From the NCBI RefSeq assembly GCF_000372725.1, contig NW_005200170.1, forward strand, positions 51,421 to 115,420: a stretch of 64,000 bases of DNA, in the 5' to 3' direction. Position 1 is the first letter of the stretch. The number at the start of each line of letters is the position of its first letter. Of this stretch, positions 1 through 10,809 are shown piece by piece. Source of the DNA: Emiliania huxleyi CCMP1516 (Eukaryota > Haptophyta > Isochrysidales > Noelaerhabdaceae). Position numbers and translations under genes: made by a program. Under the pieces are notes generated by a model. That model was not told where the DNA came from. It ran no database searches and was given only the letters and a program-made list of their open reading frames with translations.

Positions 1-45
1 TGCGCCCGTCCATCGCCGGCTGGCGCCATTCCTAGTGGCAGTGCT

Positions 46-1345
46 CTAGTCTAGAATTTCATCCAGCTCCTCCTCGGGCCCCTGGCAGGTGATCTTCTCG
101 CTCTTGCAGGACCTCTTTCCGGGCTTGTAGTAGCAGAGTTTGTATTTGCCGCTGCCGGCGTTCCGCACCTAAGACAGGGCAAGGTGGATTGCTCCACACA
201 TAGCGCAGCGTCTCCTGCAACGACAAAGCTGGTGGCTCGCCGGGCGGCCCATCAGGCAACAAGGGGCAGTGCAACTCTAAAAAGTGCGCATGTGTATGGG
301 CGGCGGCGGTGGAGAAGAGGACCCTCCGCCCAGTAAATCTTCCAGCCACCTCCCCTCCCCTCTCTCTGCAGGTGTGAGAAGCCTGAGTTCACAAGCGGTT
401 GCGGAGGAGGAGGCGCCGTACACCATGAGCACCTTGGCGAGGAGGAGCTGGCAGAGCGAGACGCGAGGTTGCCGAGGCCGCCGTTCATGCCGAGGGCGTA
501 GCCGGCGCGGCGGCGCGGGTAGAAGGGGTTGATGTTGGCCATCGACGAGGCGAAGGCGCCGCCGCCGACGCCCGACATCATCGCGGCGAACACGATGACG
601 ATCGCGTAGACGTCAGCGCTCATGAGGGCGATGCCGGCCCAGAGGCACGGGATGGCGAGGCCGATGGAGGTCAGGTTGACGACGTTACGGCTACGAATGC
701 GAGGGGGGCGGGGGGGGGGGGGGCGCACGGCGTGGCGTCATAGTTCTTGGTCTGCCAATCGTTGAAGGCATCCTGCGTGGCTTTCTGCCAGGTGGAGCAG
801 CACACCTTGTCGTACCAGCCTGGCTCGGAGGGCGCGGACGCGGGAGGGGCGGTGGGCGGGGGTGGGCGAGGGTGAGAGCAGGGGGGGGCGGGGTCGGGGC
901 TGCACGCGGGCAGCCGCGAAAGCCCTCGTTGATGCCGTCGATGCTCGGGGCAAAGTCTTTTTGAAGTAGAAGACGCCGGGGTCGGCGGTGTGAGCGGCTA
1001 TGCGGGTTGAGGACGAGGTGAGGAGAGGCAGCAGGTGCTACGTAGGGTGAGAGGGAGGTCCGGGCGAGTCAGGTCTCCACCTTGAATCTTGGTCGTGATG
1101 ACGGACCACCCGAAGACGCCAACGCGGGGCGCGGGCGTGCAGCGGCAAGCCCCATGCGGGACGGGGCGAGGGCGGCGGCGGGCTCAGGGTGGGGACTCCG
1201 CACACATGAGCCAGACGGCAAAGCCCATGAGGAGGTTCGGGACGGAGGCCCAGAGGTTGCGCGTGGCGATGTTGAGGCCCTCCTTTTCGTAAAACTCCTT
1301 GTCTTCGATGTCCCACTCCTGTTGTTCATCGGGAGAGGGCGTGTC
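46..1345 (-). CDS. NarK/NRT2-type nitrate/nitrite porter (NNP family, MFS), partial, frame-broken
   Basis: Moves nitrate or nitrite across a membrane. The minus strand shows an exon at about 1204-1339 reading WDIEDKEF then RNLWASVPNLLMGFAVW, the characteristic NarK start before helix 1. A second piece at about 1083-1104 reads WSVITTKIQ. A Cys-containing insert follows at about 735-1000, then helices at about 545-690 with the NNP signature GGGAFASSMANI and ALGMNGGLGNL. Two one-base frame breaks are visible: at about 470, where GNL should continue GVSLCQLL, and at about 962 in a run of A. An exon at about 46-170 is Cys/Lys-rich and ends at a stop, so the C-terminal half of the transporter is missing or outside the window. 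The acceptor before WSVITT reads GG instead of AG. Family assignment is firm; exon borders, start and functionality are not. The breaks could be sequencing errors or decay. Confidence 0.82.
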
Positions 1346-2053
1346 GAGTCCGCGATGAAATTAGACATTCTTATCTTTTTTGCCCCCCTCCGAGACTGGA
1401 GACAGAACCCAGAGATACATACGTCAAAGGGACTGCCCCCCGCCCCCGCTTGCCCTGCCTGCGCAGGATAGCGTGCCCCGATAACGGCGACACTTAGCGA
1501 GGGTCACTGCGCAAGGAGAGAGGGTGCGAAGCCTTTTCTTTTTGTCCTGCTCTCGGGGGAATGTTCTCTCGGTGCCCATGGCCTTCTGAGGTTTCGTACT
1601 AATGACGTCCTTCTTGGCACTTCGGGCGTCGGATGTGCGTATCTGTGGTGCTAATTCCCCCGGTATGCTATAGGTTTCCCGAACCGATCCTCCTCTCTAT
1701 CTCGCTTGCCTCCCTTCCCTTCGATAACCCCGAGTGGCCTCCGGTTCGAGCTCGGCAAGTTGACCCTCTTGTATATTTTTTCACACCTGAGCGGGCTCAA
1801 TTTTGCTCTAGGTGCCTCCTACGGATTCGAACCCACTGTTTTTCGGCCAGGCGGCCGGTGCGTTGGTCGTTCTCGTCATGTGCATCACGGCCTCGTGCAG
1901 CCGCTGCTGTGCCAGTCCGGATCAGCCGCGTCGATGTCCTGCGCTGACGAGCCGACGCTGGGGCAAAGCAGTGATTCCTCTTTGAGAGAGCCTTCGCTCT
2001 CCTGACTCCTCTTTCTCTCTCTTGCCGATACTAGCGCGGCATGAAGACCCGCA
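1346..2053. other. Intergenic, nothing recognised
   Basis: Between the tail-to-head minus-strand genes. It is less GC-rich than the flanks and has pyrimidine-rich tracts near 1540 and 1640-1720. I see no convincing gene. A box-B-like motif near 1815-1835 was rejected as a tRNA. Confidence 0.4.
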
Positions 2054-4188
2054 TCACGCAGCGATCCTCGGGTGGTAGTGCGCGCCAAGCGCCACCGCCG
2101 CCGGCTGCTGCGGCGGCGAGTCGCACCAGTCCGCATAGTGCCGGCCGAGCCACAGCCGCTTGCACGCCGCGCCCTTGTACGCGGGCAGTCGCTCCCCCTT
2201 GACCCAAGCGCTCACCATCGCCAGCGCCGCTGCGGGGCGGTCGGCGGGCACCAAGTGGCCGGCGCCTAATCATGAACTCTCACTTCATCATTGTACGAAT
2301 CGCGAGCGGCCGGAACAAGGTGGCCGCTGCCCGCGACAGTGGCGAACGTGAGCCCGCTCGCGTACGTTTCGACGTGGCCAGCAAACTCGTAGCGCGGCGG
2401 AGCGCCCCACTTGCGCCGCGGCTCCGTCTGCGCGGCGCCGGCGACGCGCGGCACCCACCGCTCGGCGCCGACGTCCGGCACGCCTGTTCACAGCTGGAGG
2501 CGTGAAGAGGCTCTGTCACACCGGCACGCACCGCTCGGCGCCGACGTCCGGCTCGCCCGTGTCTGCGAGGCCCGAGTAGATGAGGGTGGGCACCCCCGCG
2601 GCGAGGAGGTCGCGGTAGGCGGGCCTGCGTCGTGAACACGGGGGTGTGGTGGGCGCACTGCATAGGACTGGAATACGGCCGAGGACGCGTCCTCTCGAGT
2701 GCTAGTCGGAATACACACGGCTCTGCACTCCGCATCTAGGTCGACTGGCTGTGCGTCCGCCTCCGTGATGTGGTAGTAGGGCGAGTCGCCGTCCCAGCTC
2801 TCCCACGCCAGCGGCGGCTCGCCTAGAAAGGGATATGGCGTTCACAGCACGTCTTTCCCCACCGCTCTCCCACGCCAGCGGCGGCTCGCCCGGCAGGATG
2901 ACGCCGAGCGCGCGCTGTGTGGCCGGCAGCGCGAGGTACCTGATGATAAATGTACCACTGAGTGATCAACGATCAGTGCGAACCATCAGTGAGTGGCCGG
3001 CAGCGCGAGGTGCCTCAAGCGGTGCCTCAAGGCGCGAGGGTACCAGGGTACGGGAAGGAGATTGAGGTGGCCTAGGAGCCCAGAGGTACTAGCTGCTAGG
3101 TAGAGGAGGGCACGAGAAGGCCTCTCCAGGGGAGAGAGAGGTGGCCGAGCAGCCTAGAGTGGCCAGCAGGGCGGAGCAACCTCGGAAGGACGCCCGTCGC
3201 ACAAGCGAAGGCCGAGCCGTCGCCCCAGTTGCCTTGCCCGTCGGGGCCGCAAGGGGAGGACCAGTGGTACTGGTTGTACTCGCCAACCTCGACGAAGAGG
3301 GCCGACACCGCCGCCGCGCACCCGCGCGAGAGCTGGCCGGGCTGCCTGGGAGGGTTGGGGTTGGGGCGGGGCGAGTCAGGCTCACGGCGAGGGTCATGGC
3401 CATGGTCGTGACGGCTGCCTCCCCGTCCGGAGCTCGGCAGGTGTGCACTTCGACCGCGCGGTGGCGATGGCGGCCCTGCTGACTCCGGGCGCAAGTCGCT
3501 CGAGCGTCGAGACAAAGATGTCGAGCGAGTCGAGGCCGCAGCCGCCCTCGACGCCGTAGCCGACGCAGCCATTTCCGACGGCGATGCCGGCGAGCGCCAC
3601 GCCTCTGGCCCGCAGGCTTGCGTCGCGCAGGACCAGCTGCGCCAGCAGTGGCACGTAGATGCCGCCGTAGCTCTCGCCGGCGAGGACCAGGCTGCGCGAA
3701 GCCTCGGCCGGCTGCGAGGCGTAGAAGGCTCTGAGCGTGGCGAGGTTCGCGAGCGCCGAGGTGGTGTCGTTCCACACGCGCGGGCAGCCGCCGAGGCAGC
3801 GCGAGAAGCCGACGCCGGCGGGCTGCTCCCACACCAGGAGCGAGCCGAGCCGGCTCCACGCGTGCGGGTTCGAGAAGGGCCGCCAGCCGTCGGAGGCGTC
3901 GAGGGAGAATGCGCCGGCGGCCGGCACGGACTGGAGGTTGAGAAGCGTCGGGCCAAGCTCGGTGAAGAAGCCCATCAGAGAGGAGGCGCCCGGGCCGCCG
4001 TTCATCCACGCGATCAGAGGGGTGGACTTGTCCTCATGCTCGACGTGCGCATGGAAGACGGAGCAGTCTCCGACGGGCGAGGTGACCTTGAGCATCCCGG
4101 CAGTGTAGCGAGCGGTCGCGTTGAGGGACAGGCCCGGCAGAGGGTGCGGCAGGGCGGCGGAAAGCGCGATCGAGAGCGTGGCGAGCAT
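2054..4188 (-). CDS. Serine carboxypeptidase, peptidase family S10, secretory/vacuolar
   Basis: Removes C-terminal residues from peptides in the secretory or lysosome/vacuole system. The start at 4188 gives a signal peptide (MLATLSIALSAALPHP). Exon 1 carries the family hallmarks WMNGGPGASS, the acidic-oxyanion region WEQPAGVGFS and the nucleophile motif GESYGG. Later exons give VEVGEYNQYHWSSPCG, then YLALPATQRALGV, WESWDGDSPYY, YRDLLAAGVPTLIYSGLADTG (catalytic Asp region) and TFATVAGAGHLVPADRP with the catalytic His. The protein ends with HYHPRIAA. Reading frame is restored only if introns at 2940-3013, 2823-2889, 2484-2556 and 2266-2330 are removed; the last three are GC-AG. A GT-AG intron lies at about 2635-2700. 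Each of the four named introns begins with a near copy of the next exon. The Asp motif is GLAD rather than the usual GD.D. All three catalytic residues are present, so it looks functional. Confidence 0.93.
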
Positions 4189-4210
4189 GGCGCCAAACCC
4201 GCGACACACA

Positions 4211-4392
4211 GGGTTCCAACTTTTTGCGGGGTATGGTATGGTAGTCTCGCGGCCCAAAGGGTGGGGGGGTATGGTCCTGACCGCCCATCCCCGGTCTCCG
4301 GGAGGCTGGGTCTGTCAGCAGGCGGGGGGGGTATGGTCTCGAGGTGGGTTGCGCGAGACTACCATACCATACCCCGCAAAAAGTCCGAACCC
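4211..4392. mobile_element. Foldback/MITE-like element with about 40-bp terminal inverted repeats
   Basis: The left arm starts GGGTTCCAACTTTTTGCGGG and continues through GGTATGGTATGGTAGTCTCG; the right arm (4352-4392) is its reverse complement apart from two bases. The loop is G-rich with GGGGGGTATGGTC. No clear target-site duplication is seen. It lies 23 bp upstream of the carboxypeptidase start codon, so it may be part of that promoter or 5' UTR. Confidence 0.75.
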
Positions 4393-4929
4393 AGCGACGT
4401 TTTTCTTCTTTGAGGGTGTTCACGGCTAAACGTCCTTCACTTCGCAGTGTCCCAGTTGTTGGTCGCTAACTGTATTTCGCCTTCCTATCCCGCGCTTGAT
4501 GGTTAAAAGTACGTACACAACCCTCCTAGTAGGAGGTCCTAGCAAACCCTCCAGTCTAGCAACAAACAAAACAATGCGAAAAATCTCTCTCACTCTCTCT
4601 CCCAGTCTAGACACGCCCCTTGCAAGACCGGGTTTGCTAGTTGACGAAAGTTTTGCCGAGAGTACCATGCGCGTTGACTAATACTTGATCCGAGATAGCC
4701 CAAGCACCCATCACATGCGGCCATATCACCGTGGGTTACCGCTTCCCATCTGAACAGCGAAGTCAAGCACGGTCGAGCTCAGGTAGTACTTCCATCCGGG
4801 AGGGGGAGGGAAGGCTGAGTGCTGCATGTTTTGCCTCCCACATAAGCGGGCGCCGGAACGGCGCCGGATATTCCGGCTTCAGGGCGCTGGTACGCAGCTT
4901 TTTGCGCGTGGCAACGCCTCACCTCCGCC
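4393..4929. other. Intergenic between divergent genes, nothing recognised
   Basis: Moderately AT-richer stretch between the carboxypeptidase (minus) and the NHL gene (plus). It should hold both promoters. No clear TATA box or repeat was found apart from the inverted-repeat element next to it. Confidence 0.35.
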
Positions 4930-6126
4930 ATGGCCATGGCGTCGCGCTCCGGCAAGCGCGTCCGCACCGAGAGCGACGGCAACGGCGGTGAGGAGGGCGA
5001 GCCCGTGGCGGTCGCTGCCGGCTTCGAGGCACCCATCTTTGGCGCGCGCACCGTCGGCCAGGTCACCACGCTGGAGCTCGAGGGCGAGGACGGACCTCTG
5101 GCGTCCCTCAGCCTGCGCGGCGTGGCAAGCGATCACGCGGGTGCCTGGTACGTCGCGGCTGAGGACTCGTTCCTGCACGTCTCGGCGACCGGGCGCGTGC
5201 GCAGCATAGCAACCCTCGAGGACGAAGGCTTCTAGTTCTACTGCATCCCATCAGCCCGGATGGCAGCATGCTGGTTGTGGCCGACTTACATCCGTCGGGT
5301 GGAGGTGGCAACTGGCGCGGTCACGACGCTCGCGGGCAGCGGCGAAAAAGGCAATGCGGATGGCGTGGGCGATGCGGCGCAGTTCAACGAACCACACGGC
5401 CTCGCGGTCAGCCCGGACGGCAGCGCGCTGTTTGTGGCGGACTGCGACAACCACAAGATCCGTCGGGTGGAGGTGGCGACTGATGCTGAGACTACGCTCG
5501 CGGGCAGCGGCGAAAACAGCGACGCGGATGGCGTGGGCGATGCGGCGCAATTCCACTTCCCACACAGCCTCGCGGTCAGCCCGGACGGCTGCGCGCTGTT
5601 TGTGAGGACTCCATCAACGACAAGATCCGGCGGGTGGAGGTGGCGACGGGTGCGGTGACTACGCTCGCGGGCAGCGGTGCCTGCGGCAGCGTTGATGGCG
5701 TGGGTGACGAGGCGCGGTTCGTATGCCTCGCGACCTCGCCATCAGCGCCGACGGCAGCACCCTCTCGGTCTGCGACTTTCGGCGGACCATGTTTGGCATC
5801 GGCATGAAGTAGCGCGACGCCGCCGAGGTCTCGTCCTGCGGCAGCTGGCGCAGATGTACCAGGTGCCGCGCCTCGAGCTGCTCTGCGCGCAGGAGCTGCA
5901 GGAGAGCGTCGGGCCGGCGAGCGCCGCGCCGCTGCTCGAGGCGGCGCACACGACGGGCGACGGGCGGCTCCTCGCGCAGTGCCGCCGCTTCGTGGCCGAC
6001 CACGCCGCCGAGGTGCGCGCGAGCGGCGGCGTGGAGCAGCTGCGCGACCTCGGCGTGGCCAAGGGGCTGCTCGGCGACGCGCTCGACCAGGTGGCGGAGC
6101 TGAAGAAGGGGCGCGCGGCGGCCTGA
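4930..6126 (+). pseudogene. NHL-repeat protein with BTB-associated tail, frame-broken
   Basis: The N-terminus (MAMASRSGKRVRTES from 4930) leads into NHL-type beta-propeller repeats: VASDHAGAWYVAAEDSFLHV, then three copies around IRRVEVATGAVTTLAGSGE ... GLAVSPDGSALFVADCDNH at about 5280-5780. The tail at about 5830-6126 reads LAQMYQVPRLELLCAQEL ... FVADHAAEVRASGGVEQL, like the C-terminal helices that follow a BTB/POZ fold. NHL-BTB fusions would act as substrate adaptors for cullin-3 ubiquitin ligases; that role is inferred. The frame breaks at 5233 (stop in the middle of a repeat), near 5282, near 5605 and near 5740, and the BTB core that should precede the tail is not visible. I therefore call it a pseudogene, though indel errors in GC-rich repeats could contribute. 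Confidence 0.65.
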
Positions 6127-6757
6127 CGCATTGACGCGCGCCGTCATTGTGTGTGGGTGAGCGGTCAGCGCGCCATGATGATGATCCACACGGAGTGTAT
6201 GTAACTGTATGTGCAAAGAAGAGACGATTCGACTTGGTGGATTTGGGCGAGAGTGGAAAACCTTTCTCCGTTTTCAAAGGCGGCGGCGGAGGGATGCGTC
6301 CTGTTGGCGGGCGGGGGACGTCGACCTGCACCTGGGCTGGAGAGTGGAGAGTACGAGAGACGGCAGTCGGCAGACGCGACCTTCGTCGCTCGAGCTTCGT
6401 CGCTCTTGACGGGAGCGGGCGCCCGCGAAAGCGCACGCGGCAGCGAGGATACACGGCCCGCGTTTTCTCGTTTTTGGGGGCGCGCCGCCAGGCGCGTCCC
6501 CACTTTTGTATCACAGCTGCGAGGGCCAACCAAGGGATTCGGCGCGTCAAGTTAACTTGACCGCTCGTTCGGGCTTTGGGCCGCAGGCCGGCGCGCAGCG
6601 CCACGCCGCCAGGCGTCCGCCGGAGGCCCGCCGGAGGCTCTTCCTGCGGCCACATTCTGGCAAGATTCCGCCGCGCTCAGGCGCCCAGAGGATGCGTGCG
6701 CTGCGCTCAAACGTCGCGATTTGGCAATAGGCGCTCGAGCCGGCGCACAGCGGACGG
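6127..6757. other. Intergenic, one 16-bp palindrome
   Basis: No gene recognised. GTCAAGTTAACTTGAC at about 6546-6561 is a perfect palindrome. Downstream to 6700 the sequence is full of short repeats of CGCCAGGCG and GCCGGAGGC type. Confidence 0.35.
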
Positions 6758-7525
6758 GTGCGCCGCGCAGGGGGGGTCGGAGGGGTGCGAGAGGGGGCGT
6801 GGGTCAGGCGCGCACCGGCAGGCTCCGGGAGCGGCCGTCACGTCGAGGAGGGGGGCTGTCGGCGGCTCGAGCGGCGAGGCGTGCCACTCTGCTTCGCCGC
6901 CGACAGCCCCTCTTCCGAGCCGGCGCGTGGCGACGAGCCGCGGCCAGTGTCGCTGGTTCCTTTGGCGGCGCAGCGTTTATCCCCCCCACCCGCGCCCGCC
7001 CGCCCGACCGCCCGCCCGCCCTCAGGCCTTGCCCCTTCGCAGGCGCGGGAGCGCTCGCCGGCGAGCACCTCCTACCTCTCCTCGCCCGGCTGCTCCCTTG
7101 CCCCGTCGCCCGCCGCGCCCTCGCCCGGCCTCAAGAGCTTGGCGGCCTTTGTCCGCCAGCTCAAGGCGTGGGACGAGGCGTGCGCCGACGGCCGCTCGTC
7201 GTGCTGGTTCGAGACGGAGGGCGACCTCCCGCGGCTGGCCGGGGAGGCGCTGCTGGCCGAGGCGGCCGCGACGGGCGCGAGGCGGATCGCCTTTGACGCC
7301 GTCGCGGCGCGTCTCGAGGCGACCGCGGCGCCGCCGCCGCCTCTCGGCACCGCCTTGGCCGCGTGGCCCACGGGATGGGGCATCGAGGAGGGCAACTTCT
7401 GCGGGCTGGCGCACTGGGCTGTGGAGGTGTGGCACGCGGCCGGGTCGGTCGACGCGAGCCGGTGGCAGGTCGAGGCTGACGGAGGGCGCCTCTTCTTTGT
7501 GCGGGTCGCGGAAAAGGCCGCATAA
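6758..7525 (+). CDS. Hypothetical protein, probable 3' exon(s)
   Basis: An open frame ending at 7525. The first half is low-complexity Pro/Arg/Ala and may be intron or UTR. From about 7130 onward the translation becomes protein-like: LKSLAAFVRQLKAWDEACAD, then DLPRLAGEALLAEAAATGAR, a GWGIEEGNFCGLAHWAVEVW segment and a beta-rich end WQVEADGGRLFFVRV. Third codon positions there are nearly all G or C, as in confirmed genes nearby. I do not recognise the family. The true start and any upstream exons are unresolved. The gene lies 355 bp upstream of the MFS transporter on the same strand. Confidence 0.5.
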   Translation: MRRAGGVGGVREGAWVRRAPAGSGSGRHVEEGGCRRLERRGVPLCFAADSPSSEPARGDEPRPVSLVPLAAQRLSPPPAPARPTARPPSGLAPSQARERSPASTSYLSSPGCSLAPSPAAPSPGLKSLAAFVRQLKAWDEACADGRSSCWFETEGDLPRLAGEALLAEAAATGARRIAFDAVAARLEATAAPPPPLGTALAAWPTGWGIEEGNFCGLAHWAVEVWHAAGSVDASRWQVEADGGRLFFVRVAEKAA

Positions 7526-7570
7526 TCGCGCTCTCCGCCGAGGCCCGCCTCGGCGACGGCGCTCGCCGCG

Positions 7571-7602
<32 letters not shown>

Positions 7603-7879
7603 CGTGATTCTTGACACATGATTACACTACACAGTCCTCCCTTCGGTTGTCGTTTCGACCCTGTTTTTTTCTTCTATCGCAGCGCACTCGCATCTGTGAG
7701 CCTAGCGCAGCGCGAACTCGCCGTCTGAGCCTAGCGCAGCGCGAACTCGCTCTGAGCCTAGCGCAGCGCCTCGGAAAACACCATTTTGGCTCGCCAACAA
7801 GCCCTCCGCGCCCCCACACCGTTAGGATAATACATTTTTGCCAGTCCCTTCCCCCGGCTGCGACTGCTGACTCACCATT

Positions 7880-9784
7880 ATGCGGCTCCCTCTTCTCGTT
7901 GTCGCCTGTGCGGCCGCCGCCTCCTCCGAGCTGGCGCCGGCGCCGGCGCCCGGCCACCGTCCGGCGCTTCCGCGGCAATGCAAGGCCGATCAGCTGGTTG
8001 CCGCGGGCGGCAAGCGCGGCGGAGCCGTGCCGGCCGTGTGGGCGCCTCCGTCGTACGGCTGGGCCATCCTCTCCAACTGGCTCTACTTTCTCTCCCTCGG
8101 CCTCAACGCCGTGAACGTGCAGTACCTCGTGCGGCTGATAGTGAACGCCGACGGCAGCACCGCGCCGAGCCCTGCGGCGATCGCGCTGAGCGGGCGGGTG
8201 GAGACGGTGGACAAGCTGCTCACCTTCCTCGGCGTCGGCCTCCTCTCCGCCCTCTCCGACGTCCGTGGCCGCAAGCCGCTGATGGCATGGTCCGCTCTCG
8301 GCTTCGCCGCGACCAACCTGCTGCAGGCGTCCGCCGGTGCCGGATCCATCGGCCGGCTCTACCTCGCGGACCTCATCGACGGGTGCTCGTCCTGCATGAC
8401 GCCAATCTGCCAGGCGTACGTCGCGGACTGCTCGCCCGCCTCGCGGCGCGCGCAGAACCTCGGCGTCTCCCGCGCCGGTCGTGTGGACGACACGAAGAGA
8501 AGCCGACTCGAGAAAGAAGGTCAGTGTTGCGATAGGCGTCTTCCAGGGCCTGTCGGTGGGCGGCGCGTTCCTGCTCGCCTTCCCCATCGGAGGCGTGCTC
8601 GGAGCAAAGTTGGGCCCGCGCGCGCCGCTCCGGATCGCCGCCGCGCTGCAAGTCGTCAACGCCGCCCTCATCGCGCTGCTCGTGCCGGAGTCCAACCCGC
8701 CGCACCGGCGGCGGAGGCAGCAGGCCGACAGAGAGATGAGACATCCTCTCACACGGAGATGTAGTGCCGGAGTCCAACCCGCCGCACCGGCGGCGGAGGC
8801 AGCAGGCCGACAGAGAGATGAGACATCCTCTCACACGGAGATGTAGTGCCGGAGTCCAACCCGCCGCACCGGCGGCGGAGGCAGCAGCCGAGGTGCAGCC
8901 GAGGTGCAGCCGAGATGCACCTCAGAGCCTTCTCGCTCTCGACTGCAACCGCCCTCTACTGCATCTGCCGCAGGTGGACCTGAGGGAGGCCAACCCGATC
9001 GGTGCCCTCCGCCGCCTCTTCGGGCGAGCCGGGCTGCTGCGGAGCGCCGCGCTGGCATACGGTTTCGTCTCCCTCGCGCGCAACGCGCTCGACGCGCAGT
9101 TCGTCAACTACGCCAGCGTGCGGTCCGGCTGCACTGCAGCAGCTGACGCGTCTGCACCACGGATCGCCACTGATTGAGCCGATGCTGTCCCTATAGGTTT
9201 GGCTGGTCGCAGCAGCAGACGGGCCCGATCATGGTGGTGGTGGGCCTCATGCTCGCCGTCGCGCCAAGGCTGCTCGTGCCGCGCCTCGGCCCGCGACGCG
9301 CCGTCCTGCTGCCGCGCCCGCGTGAGCAGCGTCTGATCAACACACACACGCGTGAGCAGGCCTTCAGCGCGCCGTCCTCTACGGGCTCGCTGTCTTCGCG
9401 GCCGGTCTCGGCGGCGCGGGCGCCTCCCCCTCGCCCACAGGCTTCCTCGCCTCCATCGTCGTCGTCTCGGTCGGCTGTGTCTGCATCCCCGCCCTCCAGG
9501 CCCTCCTCACCAACATCGCGCCGCCCGGCGAGCGAGGTGCACTCCTCGGCGCACTCGGCGCCCTCACCGAGCTCACCGGCGCCATCGGCTCGACGCTGTA
9601 CGCCGCTGTCCTCGCCGCCTTCACCGCCGAGGCGCCGCCGCTGCCGCTGCCCGGGATGCACTTCTTCGTCGGCGCGGCGATGCTGGTGGCCGCGTGGGCG
9701 CTCGCGGCGCGCGGCTTCGCCACACACGCGGCCGAGGCGCGCGCCGCCGCGGCGGCGGGGCCGGCCGGGGCCGCGGACGAGTAG
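7880..9784 (+). CDS. MFS transporter, TetA/MFSD14-like
   Basis: Multi-pass secondary transporter of unknown substrate. A short N-terminal signal-like stretch (MRLPLLVVACAAAAS) is followed by helix 1 (WAILSNWLYFLSLGLNAVN). The loop 2-3 motif is SDVRGRKPL, the conserved gate of the superfamily. Next come LYLADLIDGCSSCMTPICQA, VFQGLSVGGAFLLAFPIGG, ALLVPESNPPHRRRR (the common PES motif after helix 6), ANPIGALRRLFGRAGLLRS and the C-terminal helices to 9784. Introns at 8463-8535 (GC-AG), 8724-8973, 9123-9196 (GT-AG) and 9289-9359 (GC-AG) restore a single frame. Three of these carry an echo of the following exon. The intron at 8724 includes a tandem 82-bp duplication. A possible polyadenylation signal lies at 9980. 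Confidence 0.88.
8682..8887 (+). repeat. 82-bp tandem duplication, 2.5 copies, spanning an exon-intron border
   Basis: Copies begin at 8682, 8764 and 8846 with GTGCCGGAGTCCAACCCG. The first two are identical over 82 bp, including the exon end (coding PESNPPHRRRRQQ) and 40 bp of intron. The third is cut at 8887 where an 11-bp-unit array (GCAGCCGAGGT) takes over. The near-perfect identity points to a recent event. Confidence 0.9.
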
Positions 9785-9979
9785 TTGCGCCGCGGCGTGT
9801 GTGTCCTCACTACTTGTGCGAGGGCGGAGCGGAGGCGCGACGGGGGGGCGTTCGGCCTCTGGTGGGGGCTCTGGGGCTCTGGTGCCGGCGTCACTACTCC
9901 GGCGTCACGTGGTGAGCGTGGAAGCTCTACACCTGCTGACTGCGCACTGTCACACAAGAGCACAGCGTACTTGTACCGC

Positions 9980-9985
9980 AATAAA
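9980..9985 (+). promoter_or_regulatory. Possible polyadenylation signal AATAAA
   Basis: AATAAA lies 196 bp downstream of the MFS stop codon, on its strand. Polyadenylation signal use in this lineage is not known to me, so this is only a candidate. Confidence 0.25.
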
Positions 9986-10809
9986 ACCACCCCCGCCTCA
10001 CGCTCGCCGAGCTCACAACCCGGCGCGAGCCGCATCGTCCATCGAGACTGACGTGGAGCAGTTCGACTTCAGCGCTGGGCCGCGAGCGCGAGTGCCGAGT
10101 GGATGGGACTGTGCCTTGTCGAGTGCGAGCAGTTGGGCTCCGCCGGGAGCATGAGGTGTTCTCTGGGCGCCAGCAGACGCGAGCGCGCGAGCGCGTATGT
10201 TGAACTGTGGACGCTCCACAGCAACACTCCAAGAACACTCGTTCACTCCAAGCGGGGTAGACACGTTCGTAATCGTTTTCTTTTCGGGTTTCGTGGGTTC
10301 CTACACAGATAAAAGAATGGACAAAAACAACTCTCTCCGCGCGCTCACTGACACAGGCGTTGGACAGGAAAAATATTAATTGCGACAAAACTCTCTCTCC
10401 CGCACAATCAAGTGAACGACAACAAAAATCTCTCTCACAAGTGACAACAGTCAGAAGACAGAACACGCTCGGCTGGAGACCGAGAGGCCCTGGACACGTG
10501 TCTGACGGGCACTCTAGTAGTCGCGCACGCTGGCGACTGGTGGGACAGTAACTAAGTGCCCATTCGTTTTTTGTTAGTTACAGCGATCTCAGTGTTCTTC
10601 ACACGGCTCTCTCTCTCGCTCTCTAAGCTCTCTCGGCCATCGCAAGAGCAGATTCTCAATGAGCTTGCGGCGAGGCCGAGGGCGGTCGAGTGCACGCAGC
10701 ACGGAGCTAAGAGAGTGCCTCGCCGTCCTCGCAGGAGTCGCTTAGGCGGCTCCCGTGGTGTTAGTACCTGTGTCTGTCAGAGTACCCAGCGCGCGCGAGT
10801 TCCGTGCCA
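9986..10809. other. Intergenic, nothing recognised
   Basis: AT-richer than the genes, with repeated CTCTCTC and ACAAAA stretches around 10310-10450 and 10600-10640. I see no gene or element. Confidence 0.35.

Noticed and set aside
1800-1890. Box-B-like GGGTTCGAATCC on the minus strand suggesting a tRNA gene
   Set aside because: The five bases on each side of the loop do not pair, and no box A, anticodon stem or acceptor stem could be drawn at the right distance.
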